From Chloroflexota bacterium (lineage in GTDB: Bacteria > Chloroflexota > Dehalococcoidia > Bin125): a stretch of DNA of 64,000 nt. The notes under the pieces were generated by a model. The model worked only from the letters and a program-made list of their open reading frames with translations, was not told the DNA's origin and did not search any database. The stretch covers positions 56,361 to 120,360 of the forward strand of contig QGNQ01000004.1 of assembly GCA_003228175.2 (NCBI GenBank). Reading direction: 5' to 3'. Position 1 is the stretch's first letter; each line of letters opens with the position of its first letter. The position numbers were made by a program, and so were the translations under genes. Positions 26,691 through 35,662 of the stretch are shown piece after piece.

Positions 26691-28129
26691 GCGTCGCGCT
26701 ACGCACCCTGGCCGGGCCCGATCTGAGCGCGCGCGCGGGCATCGCGGCGGGGGCGGTCGTCCTGCTGGAGGGGCTGCTGCTGGTTGTCGTGGCGGGGCTG
26801 ATCCCGCGCGCCGTGGGGGCGCACGGCGAGATCCCCTCAGCGCTGGCGGTGCTGGTGGTGCTGGGGCTGGGGGCGCTGTTCTCGTTCCGCCTGGGCGAGA
26901 CTGAAGTCACCGACGGGCGGCGCTGGGCGGTGGGCGTCGGCGTCTCGATCGTGATGCTGCACGTGGTCGGCCGCGTTGATCTGTCGGAGACGGCGCGGCT
27001 CTGGTCGTTCGGCTGGGCGGCGGACATCACCGACCCCAACGGCCCCGCCTGGCGCGGATCGGAGCGACTCGATCATGTGCTGGGGATGGCCGTGCTGACC
27101 TTCGCCTGGTTCCGCGGCGTCTCGCTGGGCAACGCGGATCTCTCCCAACGCTCGCTGGCGCCCATCCTGCCGCTCGCGGTGATCATCTTCGGCGGGGGCT
27201 TCCTGGCGGCCGACGCGGCCGAGATCACCGAGCGGGTACGCATCACGGCGCTGGCCTTCCTGGCGGTGGCGCTGCTGGCGGTCGCCTTCCGCAACGCCCA
27301 GCGCCTGTCGAGCGAGGGTGGATTCAGCACCGTGGGCGTGACGTTCCTCTCCACGTTCGGGGCGATGGTGGTCGTCGCGCTCGTCTTCATGCTGATCGTG
27401 ACCCTGCTGGTCGCGGTGGTCGGCGGCACGGGTATCGCGGAGCCGGTCACGGAGGCACTGGGAACGGTGCTGCGCATCGTCGCGACGGGCGCCGCCTGGG
27501 TGGTCTGGATTCTGCTCTGGCCGATCCGTCAGCTGATCGGCACGGGCGCGGAGCCCTTCCCCCCGCAGCCGCAGTGTTTCGTCAATGAGACTGGCGAGCT
27601 GGAGTGCTTCACCGAACAGAACAGCGGCTTGCTCCTGGAGGCGGACGAGGACGGCGACTCAGGGGCGGGCACGCTGGCCTTCCGGGTGCTGGCCGGGATC
27701 GGCCTGATCGGCGGCGTGGCGATCCTGGCGGCGCTTCTCTTTCGTCAGGTCTGGCGGCGGCAGCGGCCGGTGGACGAGGAGCGCGAGTCGTTGTGGAGCG
27801 AGGCGGACCCGTTTGGCGACCTCTGGGCCGGGCTGCGGTCGCTGGGCAAGCGGCTGCGCCCGAAGCGCGGCCCGGCGCCCGACCGCAGCATCGTGGGGCT
27901 GTACCTAGAGATGCTCAACGACGCGGAACGCCGCGGCACGGAACGACCGGCCGCGCGGACGCCACTACAGTTCGCCCCGTCGCTGGAGCGGCTCTATCGG
28001 TCGGCGCTGCCGGGCGAGATCTCACAACGCTTCATGGAGCAGCACTACGCGGGGCGCGATCCCGCCGCCGTGGAAGTGTCACGCCTGCGGGCATCGTGGG
28101 ACGTGTTGCGCGCGGCGGAGCCGGGCTAG
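26687..28129 (+). CDS. multi-TM protein with C-terminal DUF4129
   Basis: ATG 26687 overlaps the DUF58 stop (ATGA); the ORF-track start 26660 is less likely. 480 residues with eight or so TM helices, an extracytoplasmic loop with QCFVNETGELECF (two Cys, possible disulfide), and a C-terminal DUF4129-like segment (SIVGLYLEMLNDAERRGTERPAARTPLQFAPSL...RFMEQHYAGRDP). In many genomes this position holds a transglutaminase-DUF4129 fusion; here no transglutaminase Cys-His-Asp core is visible. Third member of the MoxR-DUF58 operon. Confidence 0.85.
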   Translation: MSVALRTLAGPDLSARAGIAAGAVVLLEGLLLVVVAGLIPRAVGAHGEIPSALAVLVVLGLGALFSFRLGETEVTDGRRWAVGVGVSIVMLHVVGRVDLSETARLWSFGWAADITDPNGPAWRGSERLDHVLGMAVLTFAWFRGVSLGNADLSQRSLAPILPLAVIIFGGGFLAADAAEITERVRITALAFLAVALLAVAFRNAQRLSSEGGFSTVGVTFLSTFGAMVVVALVFMLIVTLLVAVVGGTGIAEPVTEALGTVLRIVATGAAWVVWILLWPIRQLIGTGAEPFPPQPQCFVNETGELECFTEQNSGLLLEADEDGDSGAGTLAFRVLAGIGLIGGVAILAALLFRQVWRRQRPVDEERESLWSEADPFGDLWAGLRSLGKRLRPKRGPAPDRSIVGLYLEMLNDAERRGTERPAARTPLQFAPSLERLYRSALPGEISQRFMEQHYAGRDPAAVEVSRLRASWDVLRAAEPG

Positions 28130-28163
28130 CGAGCCCGGTCCCGCGACGAGTCAGCCCAGCGCC

Positions 28164-28481
28164 TCAGGAGCCTGGCGCGCGATAGTCCGGAACCTTTGTC
28201 CGGGCAGCGTCCATCTGCTCCGCCGTGAGGAGGGGGATCGTGGAGAGATTCACTGCGCCCGTGCGGTTCACGGCCAGTGAGAGTGCGATGGCCGTTTGCT
28301 CGCTGCCGTCCAGTACTCCCACAACGTCGTCGTCCCCGTAGGCGAAGTAGAACGCCTCGACACTGCCGCCGGCGCCCTCGATCAACGCTGTGACGGCGGC
28401 CTGCCGCGCGGCGAACCCTTCCTGGATCACGCCCTCCAGGCCCTGCTGCGTATAACTCGCGCGAAACATGAACTTGCCCAT
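28164..28481 (-). CDS. GYD domain protein
   Basis: 105 residues. KFMFRASYTQQGLEGVIQEGFAARQAAVTALIEGAGGSVEAFYFAYGDDDVVGVLD is the GYD pattern, with VNRTGAVNLSTIPLLTAEQMDAA at the C-terminus. ATG follows GAAGGAGAG. Small alpha/beta-barrel dimers of unknown role, often next to CoA-transferases and LLM enzymes in this kind of genome. Confidence 0.9.
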   Translation of the reverse strand: MGKFMFRASYTQQGLEGVIQEGFAARQAAVTALIEGAGGSVEAFYFAYGDDDVVGVLDGSEQTAIALSLAVNRTGAVNLSTIPLLTAEQMDAARTKVPDYRAPGS

Positions 28482-28592
28482 CGATCTCTCCTTCGAATGC
28501 CCAGTGCCAAACGCGCAGCGCGACCACCCTTGCTGGCGGCCCTGGGCGGGCCAGCCCTGGTCGCCACAAGGTGGCCGGATGGTTGCCCGGCG

Positions 28593-28991
28593 CTAGCGCT
28601 GGATGAGCTGCAAGCGCAGGCCGTGGGAGGCCTTGGGGCTGACGAACGAGATCTTGTGTTCGTCGCCGGCGGGGTCGGTGACGGTGATGTCCTTGGCGCG
28701 CAGATCGGCGACGGCGGCGTCGAGGTCCGCGACGGCCAAGGAGAGAATGAACGGGCCCTCGCCCTTGCGCTCCAGCTGCATGCGGACGGGGTTGCGCTCG
28801 TTGTCGTCGGACGGTGTGACGAGCTCCAGGAAGCTGTCGCCCAGGGGGAAGATCGCGGCCTCGAAGCCGCCGGGATTGGGGTGGCGTTCACTCATCTTGA
28901 GGCCGAAGTTGTTCTCGTAGGTCTCGATCGCGGCGTCCAAGTCATTGACGGCCATGACGACGTGGTCGACGGCGGTGGCGTTGATGCCCAT
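28593..28991 (-). CDS. VOC/glyoxalase family protein, methylmalonyl-CoA epimerase-like
   Basis: 132 residues. AVDHVVMAVNDLDAAIETYENNFGLKMSERHPNPGGFEAAIFPLGDSFLELVTP has the metal-ligand His and Glu of the vicinal oxygen chelate fold, and the opening resembles methylmalonyl-CoA epimerases. The C-terminal SPKASHGLRLQLIQR lacks the usual epimerase ELVQ ending, so another VOC activity is possible. AAAGGA precedes the ATG. Confidence 0.78.
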   Translation of the reverse strand: MGINATAVDHVVMAVNDLDAAIETYENNFGLKMSERHPNPGGFEAAIFPLGDSFLELVTPSDDNERNPVRMQLERKGEGPFILSLAVADLDAAVADLRAKDITVTDPAGDEHKISFVSPKASHGLRLQLIQR

Positions 28992-29056
28992 GATCTGCGG
29001 TCCTTTCGGGGATGCGTGTCTCGTGGGGAATGAGTAACGGATACGGGACGCTGTGG

Positions 29057-30388
29057 CTAGGGAATGTCGGCGTCGAAGTCCATGCCCGCGTCGCCCGCGT
29101 CGACGATCGCCTGGTACTCCTCTTGCGAGAGGCCGATCAGCTGCGTATAGACGTACTCGTTGTCCTGCCCCATCGCGACGGGGGGACGTTCGTGCGTCAG
29201 CGGCGTGGCGGGGAACTTGTAGGGCGGGTTGTTGAACAGATAGGGCCCGAGCCCGTCCGGCAGCATCTGCGGGGCGTTGAGCTCGCGAGCCTGGACGTGC
29301 GGATCATCGAAGACGCGCGACGCTTCCAGGACCGGGGCCGCAGCGACGCCCACACGCTGCAGCGAGTGGAAGAGATCGTAATCGTCCTGGTCGCGGGTCC
29401 ATGCGCCGATGTGCTGGTCGATCTCGTCCTGGCGGGCGAGGCGACCCTCGGCGGCATCCAGATCAGCGGTTCGAGCCCATTCGGGGTCGCCCATTTCTCC
29501 GCGCAGCGCGCGCCACTCGGCGTCGGAGGTGACCGTGATCGCGATCCAGCGGTCGCCACCATCCTCAGCGCTGCCAGGCGAGCGGCAGGGGTAGAGGTTG
29601 TGGGGCGCGAAGCCGTAGATCGAGCGATTGCCGACGGTCTCCGGTGCGACACCGGTGAACGCCTGCTGCATATAGGCCTGGGCGACCATTGGTGTGGCGG
29701 CCTCTGCTTGGGCCATCTCGATCAGCTGCCCTTCGCCGGTCCGTCGACGATGGCGCAGCGCGGCCATAATCGCGAAGGCGGCCTGCGAGCCGGCCATGTG
29801 GTCGCCGGCGAAGATGGCACTCGTTTGGGAGGGGTCGCGGTCGGCGTAGCCGCGCAGCAGCGTGTGGCCGGTGACGCTCTCCAGATGAGCGCCCAACGTG
29901 CGGGCGTCGCGATAGGGGCCGCTGAGCCCGTAGCCGGGCGCCCGCAGCACGATGATGTCGGGCTTGATCGCGCGCAGGGAGTCGTAATCGACACCCAGTT
30001 TCTCGGCGGTGCCGGCGGCGTTGTTCTCCACGAAGACATCCGTCTGCTCGATCAGCGGGCGCAGGAGCGCTTGGCCCTGCTCCGAGGTGAGGTCAATCGT
30101 GACGCTCTTCTTGTTGCGATAGAGCTGCACAAAGGTCGGGCAGTAGTTCCAGGCACGCGGGCCTGGTTCGTTGTTGGGATAGCCGGTCCCCCAGGCCATA
30201 CTGCCGGTCATGATCGCCTTGGGTGGCCGGGCGCGCCCGCCCCGGGTCATGGGCGCGAAGACGTGCACGTTCTCCAGCTTGATCACTTCGGCGCCCATAT
30301 CGGCGAGGATGCAGGTGGCGTATGTGCCCGCCCAAACGACGCAGAGGTCCAGGACGCGCAGCCCCTCCAGTGGACGTTTGGCACTCAC
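29057..30388 (-). CDS. type III CoA-transferase (CaiB/BaiF), Asp-containing partner
   Basis: 443 residues. PLEGLRVLDLCVVWAGTYATCILADMGAEVIKLENV is the family opening; FAGDHMAGSQAAFAIMAALRHRRRTGEGQ has the catalytic Asp. The start overlaps the stop of the next CoA-transferase upstream (30385) by ATGA, so the two are made together. I infer a heteromeric enzyme in which this subunit carries the active-site Asp. Substrate unknown. Confidence 0.92.
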   Translation of the reverse strand: MSAKRPLEGLRVLDLCVVWAGTYATCILADMGAEVIKLENVHVFAPMTRGGRARPPKAIMTGSMAWGTGYPNNEPGPRAWNYCPTFVQLYRNKKSVTIDLTSEQGQALLRPLIEQTDVFVENNAAGTAEKLGVDYDSLRAIKPDIIVLRAPGYGLSGPYRDARTLGAHLESVTGHTLLRGYADRDPSQTSAIFAGDHMAGSQAAFAIMAALRHRRRTGEGQLIEMAQAEAATPMVAQAYMQQAFTGVAPETVGNRSIYGFAPHNLYPCRSPGSAEDGGDRWIAITVTSDAEWRALRGEMGDPEWARTADLDAAEGRLARQDEIDQHIGAWTRDQDDYDLFHSLQRVGVAAAPVLEASRVFDDPHVQARELNAPQMLPDGLGPYLFNNPPYKFPATPLTHERPPVAMGQDNEYVYTQLIGLSQEEYQAIVDAGDAGMDFDADIP

Positions 30389-31626
30389 GACGCCGCCTGC
30401 GCAGCGAACGCAGCCTCGGAGGCGACCAATCCCTCGACCGCCGCTGCGTCGAATCCGGCCTCGGCCAGGATCTCGCGGGAGTGCTCTCCCAACCGGGGGG
30501 CGGGGCGGCGATTCTGCCAGGGAGTGGCGCTCATGATCACGGGCCGGCCGGGAATCTCCACCCGGCCCAGGTCCGCATGTTCGAACTCCGCGAAGAAGCC
30601 GCGGCCGCGAAAGTGCTCGTCATCGAACAGCTCTGCAACGGTGAAGAGTGGGCCGCAGAGCACGCGATGTGCGCGCGCCTCGGTCCAAATCTCCCGCTTC
30701 GTGCGATCCAGACACCAGGGCAGGAAGTAGGCGTCGAACTCGCCGATCGCGTCTGGGTCGAGCTGGACGGCGGGGTCGTCCCACTTGGGGTCGCGCAACC
30801 AATCCGGGTCGCCCAGCATTGCGCGGACGCGGTCCAGGTATTGGGCGGAGCTGACGAACATCACGTAGCCGTCGGCGCAGAAGTAGACCCCGCCCAGGAT
30901 CTGTCGCGCCGTGCCGGCCGCGCGCAACGACTTGCGTCCCGAGAACTGGTAGCCGATCTCCGCAGCGTGGCGACGGTCGGTGCCGTTGAATTGGAGGTCG
31001 GCCAGGGCCAGATCGACGTGCTGGCCAATGCCCTGCGTCTCCGTCACGGTCAACGCCGCCATCGCCGCGGCGGCGGCGCTGGCGCCGGATTGGACGAGGG
31101 CGGCGGTGCCGTACATCTTGATCGGCTCCGCGTCCTGGACGCCCATGGAATACATCTCGCCGCACATCCCGAAGAGGGTGAGATCGGTCAGTTTGTAGTT
31201 CCGGTACGGGCTCTCCTGCCCAAACGGGGCCAGCGACACGAGCGCGATCTCGGGTTTGCGCGCGTGGATGCGGTCCCAGCCCACGCCCAGCCGGTCGAGC
31301 ACGCCGGGGCGAAAGCTCTCGACCACAAGGTCGGCGCGGTCCACCAATCGCAAGAAGGCCTCCCGTGCGGCCTCTTGCGTGAGGTCGAGCACGAGTGAGC
31401 GCTTGTTGGTGTTGAAGTAGAAGAACGTGCCACTCTTCTCCGGATGCGGCGCGCCGCCGTGGAACGGCCCGACGCCGCGACTGGGGTCGCCGGCCGGGCC
31501 GGATCTCGCTGGGCGCTCGATCTTGATCACGTCGGCGCCGGCGTCGGCGAAGAGCTTGGTCGCGTAGGGCCCCGCGATCCATTCGCTGAGATCCAGCACG
31601 GTGACGCCATCGAGGGGTCCGGGCAT
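30385..31626 (-). CDS. type III CoA-transferase-like protein lacking the catalytic Asp
   Basis: 413 residues. PLDGVTVLDLSEWIAGPYATKLFADAGADVIKIERP is the normal family opening, but the segment aligned with the Asp loop reads TAALVQSGASAAAAAMAALTVTETQGIGQ, where counting back from the conserved MAAL gives Leu in place of Asp. Coupled by a 4-nt overlap to the Asp-containing 29057 gene. It matches the N-terminal halves of the two fused proteins, which also lack the Asp. Probably a structural or substrate-binding subunit. Confidence 0.88.
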   Translation of the reverse strand: MPGPLDGVTVLDLSEWIAGPYATKLFADAGADVIKIERPARSGPAGDPSRGVGPFHGGAPHPEKSGTFFYFNTNKRSLVLDLTQEAAREAFLRLVDRADLVVESFRPGVLDRLGVGWDRIHARKPEIALVSLAPFGQESPYRNYKLTDLTLFGMCGEMYSMGVQDAEPIKMYGTAALVQSGASAAAAAMAALTVTETQGIGQHVDLALADLQFNGTDRRHAAEIGYQFSGRKSLRAAGTARQILGGVYFCADGYVMFVSSAQYLDRVRAMLGDPDWLRDPKWDDPAVQLDPDAIGEFDAYFLPWCLDRTKREIWTEARAHRVLCGPLFTVAELFDDEHFRGRGFFAEFEHADLGRVEIPGRPVIMSATPWQNRRPAPRLGEHSREILAEAGFDAAAVEGLVASEAAFAAQAAS

Positions 31627-31772
31627 CGCGCTCCTGGGTCGCGCCGCAGTCCGATTCGCGCGGGCGCTGGCGGGATGCTAACCGATGCCGCTGCTGTGAA
31701 GGCGCGGTATCGGGTATTACTAGTGGGCCTTGCCGAAGTCCCGGCAGGAGGCGAGGAAGGACGGACGCCCCC

Positions 31773-33125
31773 GTGAGTACCGCGCCCACAGGCCGATCGT
31801 CGGTCTGGCATCCCTTCACGCAGATGGCACTCTTCGACGCGGAGCCAGAGATCGTCGTGGAGCGGGGCGAGGCGAACCGGCTGTTCACGACGGACGGGCG
31901 CTCGTTCATCGATGGCGTTTCGTCGCTGTGGTGCAACGTGCATGGGCACGGCCGGGCCGAGATCGTGCAGGCGATTCAGGAGCAAGCGTCGGTCCTGCAG
32001 CACAGCACACTGCTGGGGGTGAGCCACACGCGCGCGATCGAGCTGGCGGAGCGTCTGCCGTCGATCTTGCCCGTGGGCCTGACTCGTAGCTTCTTCAGCG
32101 AGAACGGCGCCAGCGCGGTGGAAGTTGCGCTGAAGATGGCGGTGCAGTTCTGGCGCAACGCCGGCAAGCCGGAGCGACAGCGGATCGTGGCGCTGGAGTT
32201 CGCCTACCACGGCGACACCATTGGCGGCGTCAGCTTGGGCGCCCCAGGCAAGTTCCGCGACCCGTACGCGCCGCTGCTCTTCGAGCCGCTGCGTTTCGAC
32301 AGCCCCTACGCGTTCGGCATGGAGCCGGGTACGACGCTGGCCCAGGCGACGCAACGCTCGCTGGAGTCGCTGCGATCCCTGCTGGACGAGCACGCGCAGG
32401 AGACGGCGGCGGTGATCATTGAGCCGCGGGTGCAGGGGGCGGGCGGAATGATCGTCTCGGGCGAGGGGCACCTGGCCGGGGTGCGGCGGCTGTGCGACGA
32501 GTTCGAGGTGCTGTTGATCGCGGATGAAGTGGCGACGGGCTTCGGTCGCACGGGTGAGATGTTCGCCTGCAACTTGGAGCAAATCACGCCGGACATCGCG
32601 ACGCTGGGCAAGGGCATCACGGGTGGCTACCTGCCGCTCTCGGCGACGGTGACGACGGAGCAGGTCTACGCCAACTTCTACGACGAGAACAACGAGCGCA
32701 CCTTCTACCACGGTCACACCTACGCGGGGAACCCGATCTGCGCGGCGGCGGCGCTGGCCAACCTCGATGTCTTCGCGAACGAGGATGTGATCGGACGGGT
32801 GCAGCAGCGGGCGGCGCTGCTGGAGTCGCTGCTGCAGGAGCGCTTCGGCGACCATCCGCAGGTGGGCGAGGTGCGGCAGCAGGGACTGATGGTGGGCATC
32901 GAGTTGGTCGCCGACCGCGACTCCCGGACACCGTTCCCGGCGGCGGAGCGGATCGGCGCGGGCGTCTGCATGGCTGCCCGCGAACACGAGGTGCTGCTGC
33001 GCCCGCTGGGCGATGTGGTGATTCTGATGCCCCCGCTGTCGATTGAAGAAGACGAACTGGCACAGATCTGCGAGGCGGTCGCTCATGGGCTCGATGCGAT
33101 CCCCGGCGCGCTCCTCTCGGGGTAG
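31773..33125 (+). CDS. bioA: adenosylmethionine-8-amino-7-oxononanoate aminotransferase (BioA)
   Basis: 450 residues from GTG. SVWHPFTQMALF, DGVSSLWCNVHGHGRAEI, LQHSTLLGVSHTRAIELAERLPSILP, AYHGDTIGGVSLG and ADEVATGFGRTGEMFACNLEQITPDIATLGKGITGGYLPLSATVTT are BioA diagnostic, with the PLP Lys in GKGITGG. It converts KAPA to DAPA in biotin synthesis (PLP, normally SAM as amino donor). First gene of bioA-bioF-bioD; a promoter-like TATTACT lies about 60 nt upstream. Confidence 0.96.
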   Translation: MSTAPTGRSSVWHPFTQMALFDAEPEIVVERGEANRLFTTDGRSFIDGVSSLWCNVHGHGRAEIVQAIQEQASVLQHSTLLGVSHTRAIELAERLPSILPVGLTRSFFSENGASAVEVALKMAVQFWRNAGKPERQRIVALEFAYHGDTIGGVSLGAPGKFRDPYAPLLFEPLRFDSPYAFGMEPGTTLAQATQRSLESLRSLLDEHAQETAAVIIEPRVQGAGGMIVSGEGHLAGVRRLCDEFEVLLIADEVATGFGRTGEMFACNLEQITPDIATLGKGITGGYLPLSATVTTEQVYANFYDENNERTFYHGHTYAGNPICAAAALANLDVFANEDVIGRVQQRAALLESLLQERFGDHPQVGEVRQQGLMVGIELVADRDSRTPFPAAERIGAGVCMAAREHEVLLRPLGDVVILMPPLSIEEDELAQICEAVAHGLDAIPGALLSG

Positions 33126-33132
33126 CCCCGGG

Positions 33133-34353
33133 GTGGCAGGGTCCACCGGGACTGGGTCCACCTGGGCGGGGTCCACCTGGGCGGGGGGCCTGCGGACTGA
33201 GCTGGCGGCGCTGGACGCGCGGTCGCTGCGTCGCTCGGTCGTCACGCCGAGCTCGGGCCAGGACGCCCACGTCGAGATCGACGATCACCGTTATGTGCAC
33301 TTCACATCGAACAACTACCTGGGCCTGGCGACCGACGCGCGGCTCAAGGCGGCCGCCAAAGACGCGATCGATCGCTACGGCACCAGCGTCACGGCGTCGC
33401 GCTTGCTGGCCGGGTCGACGCCGCTGCACGACGACTTGGAGCGGCGCCTGGCGGCGCTCAATGACCACGAGGCCTGTCTGCTGTTCAGCGCCGGCTATCT
33501 GGCGAACCTGGGCGTGATGAGCGCGCTCGCCGGCCCCGGAACCGAGGTCTTCAGCGACGCACTCAACCATGCCTCGATCATTGATGGCTGCCGGCTGGCG
33601 CGGACGCGGGTGCGGGTCTATCCCCACGCCGACATGGAAGCGCTCTCGTCGCTGCTGGCGGAGAGCACGGCGGAGCGCAAGATCGTGGTCTCGGAGACGG
33701 TGTTCAGCATGGACGGCGATCTGGCGCCGCTGCCGGAACTGCTGGAGACGGCGCGCCGGTTCGAAGCGGCACTGGTCCTGGATGAGGCCCACGCCGTGGG
33801 CGTTTTCGGACCCGGCGGCGAGGGCACGTTGCGACACTTCGGGCTGGAAGCGCCGGAGGCGATCATCGTTGGCACACTGTCGAAGGCGCTGGGCTCGGTC
33901 GGGGGGTTCGTCTCGGCCCAGAGCGATGTCGTGGAGTACCTGCTCAACAAGGCGCGCCCGTTCATCTTCAACACGGCCCTGCCGCCGTCGGCGGTGGGCG
34001 CCGCGCATGCTGCGTTGGATGTCGTGGCGGCGGAGCCCGAGCGTCGGGCGCGGGTGCTGGCGCTGGCCGAGGATCTGCGCACGCGCCTGCGCGACCTGGG
34101 CCTCGACGCCGGACCGTCGGCTTCGCCGATCGTGCCGGCGATCGTGGGCACGGCGGAAGCGGCGCTCGATGTCGAGGCGCGGCTGCGCGCAGGAGGCGTC
34201 CTGGCCAAGGCCGTGCGACCACCGACGGTGCCGGAGGGCACGTCGCGTATCCGCTTCAACTTGATGGCGACCCACAGCGAGGCCGATGTGGCCGCGGTTA
34301 CGGCTGCCCTCCAGCCCGGGCCACTGGCGGCCGGCACGACGGGCCCCACGTGA
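33133..34353 (+). CDS. bioF: 8-amino-7-oxononanoate synthase (BioF)
   Basis: GTG 33133, 7 nt after bioA, is chosen because the ORF-track start at 33043 lies inside bioA; ATGs at 33085 and 33094 overlapping bioA are alternatives and no start has a good ribosome site. 406 residues. HFTSNNYLGLATDARL, RYGTSVTASRLLAGSTPLHDDLERRLA, DALNHASIIDGCRLA, VLDEAHAVGVFGPGGEGT and GTLSKALGSVGGFV (PLP Lys) are the alpha-oxoamine synthase blocks. Condenses a pimeloyl thioester with alanine to KAPA. The N-terminus contains a GSTWA repeat not expected in the family. Confidence 0.94.
   Translation: MAGSTGTGSTWAGSTWAGGLRTELAALDARSLRRSVVTPSSGQDAHVEIDDHRYVHFTSNNYLGLATDARLKAAAKDAIDRYGTSVTASRLLAGSTPLHDDLERRLAALNDHEACLLFSAGYLANLGVMSALAGPGTEVFSDALNHASIIDGCRLARTRVRVYPHADMEALSSLLAESTAERKIVVSETVFSMDGDLAPLPELLETARRFEAALVLDEAHAVGVFGPGGEGTLRHFGLEAPEAIIVGTLSKALGSVGGFVSAQSDVVEYLLNKARPFIFNTALPPSAVGAAHAALDVVAAEPERRARVLALAEDLRTRLRDLGLDAGPSASPIVPAIVGTAEAALDVEARLRAGGVLAKAVRPPTVPEGTSRIRFNLMATHSEADVAAVTAALQPGPLAAGTTGPT
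33139..33183. repeat. three 15-bp direct repeats at the start of bioF
   Basis: gggtccaccgggact, gggtccacctgggcg, gggtccacctgggcg. They encode GSTGT-GSTWA-GSTWA if translation starts at or before 33133. They probably arose by slippage and may affect bioF initiation. Confidence 0.85.
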
Positions 34354-35102
34354 GCGGCGACGTCTACTTCGTCACGGGCACCGACACCGACGCCGGCAAG
34401 ACCGTCGCGACGGCCTGGCTGGGCTGGGCGCTGCAGAACGCGGGGCGCCGGGTAGCGCTCGTGAAGCCGTTCCAGACCGGCGCGCTGGACCCGGCGACGG
34501 AGGGGGATGAGGCGCTCTACCGGCAGGCGCTGGGTGCGGAGGCGTCGGTGCGGACGTTGCAGACGCTGCCCGAGCCGCTTGCGCCATCGATCGCGGCGGA
34601 GCGGGCCGGCGTGACGCTGTCTGCGGAGGACGCGGTGCGGGAGTGCCGCGCGATCGGGGACGCGCACGATCTGACCCTCGTCGAAGGGGCCGGGGGGCTG
34701 CTCGTCTCGATCACAGCGGAGGCCGACATGGCGGGCGTCGCCGCGGCGCTGGCGGCGCCGCTGGTGGTGGTCGTGCGGCCCGCGCTGGGGACGCTGAATC
34801 ACACACTGCTGACCTTGGAGGCGGCGGAGCGACGGGGACTCGAAGTCGCGCTGATCGTTGTCAGCGGCTACCGATCGTCGGCGGAGGGGCCGCCGAGCGT
34901 GGTCGAGGCGGAGAACCTGCGCTACTTCAGGGAGCGCCTGCCACAGATCCCGCTGCTGGTGCTGGGCCTCCAGGACCCGACCGCGCCCGACTTTCCCCGC
35001 GGCATCGCGGCGCACCGCATCGGTCCGCTGGCGCCGCTGGTCGCAGCGCTGGACCTGCCGACGATGGACGTGGCCACCGAAGTGGCGCAGGCACGCTGGT
35101 AG
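34350..35102 (+). CDS. bioD: dethiobiotin synthetase (BioD)
   Basis: GTG start overlapping the bioF stop (GTGA). 250 residues. YFVTGTDTDAGKTVATAWL (P-loop), VKPFQTGA, LVEGAGGLLVSI (Mg/ATP site) and VVVVRPALGTLNHTLLTLEAA identify BioD. It forms the ureido ring of dethiobiotin from DAPA, CO2 and ATP. With bioA and bioF this gives KAPA to dethiobiotin; bioB and the pimeloyl genes are not in the window. Confidence 0.96.
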   Translation: MSGDVYFVTGTDTDAGKTVATAWLGWALQNAGRRVALVKPFQTGALDPATEGDEALYRQALGAEASVRTLQTLPEPLAPSIAAERAGVTLSAEDAVRECRAIGDAHDLTLVEGAGGLLVSITAEADMAGVAAALAAPLVVVVRPALGTLNHTLLTLEAAERRGLEVALIVVSGYRSSAEGPPSVVEAENLRYFRERLPQIPLLVLGLQDPTAPDFPRGIAAHRIGPLAPLVAALDLPTMDVATEVAQARW

Positions 35103-35126
35103 GGGCTTCCCGTGGCGCGGGCCCGG

Positions 35127-35591
35127 TCAGGCGTCTTCGACCGGCTCCGAAGCAGGGGACGCGTCCCCCAGTCGAGAGCGCAGACCGGCGGCGACATCGC
35201 GACCCAGCCGTCGCACCGCGGGGCGCACGAATATCTGTAGCGGCCAGAGCCAGGGGGGCGGCGAGAACGTCGCTCGATAGTCGATGCGGGTGCCGTGTTC
35301 GATCGTGCGGAGCTCGATTTCATCGATGGCACTACGACGGCCACAAGCGCCGCGCAGCACAATCCGACTGGGGCGCTCACACTCAACGATCTCGTAGACC
35401 CAGGCTGTCGTCCGGCTCCGGAAGAGGACATCCACAGCGAAACGATCGCCGACGCCGATAAGCTCGTCGCCCAGCAGTTCCGCGCGTTGGCTGGAGGGGT
35501 TCCATTGCGGCAGGTTGCGAAGGTCAGCGACGTACGCAAACGCCTCGGCGATGGGGGTCTTGACGTCGACTTGTTCGTGGATCGTGAGCAT
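35127..35591 (-). CDS. SRPBCC family (polyketide cyclase/START-like) protein
   Basis: ATG 35591 chosen; TAGACT lies 10 nt upstream on the minus strand, giving a very short leader. 154 residues. MLTIHEQVDVKTPIAEAFAYVADLRNLPQWNPSSQRAELLGDELIGVGDRFAVDV is the helix-grip opening, and IDYRATFSPPPWLWPLQIFVRPAVRRLGRDVAAGLRSRL the long C-terminal helix. Binds hydrophobic ligands; ligand unknown. Confidence 0.88.
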   Translation of the reverse strand: MLTIHEQVDVKTPIAEAFAYVADLRNLPQWNPSSQRAELLGDELIGVGDRFAVDVLFRSRTTAWVYEIVECERPSRIVLRGACGRRSAIDEIELRTIEHGTRIDYRATFSPPPWLWPLQIFVRPAVRRLGRDVAAGLRSRLGDASPASEPVEDA

Positions 35592-35662
35592 GGTTGCGGG
35601 CAGTCTACGCGGGGCGCGCGCTCTGCGCCCTGACACCACCAGCGCCGAAAGCGAGGACGCAG

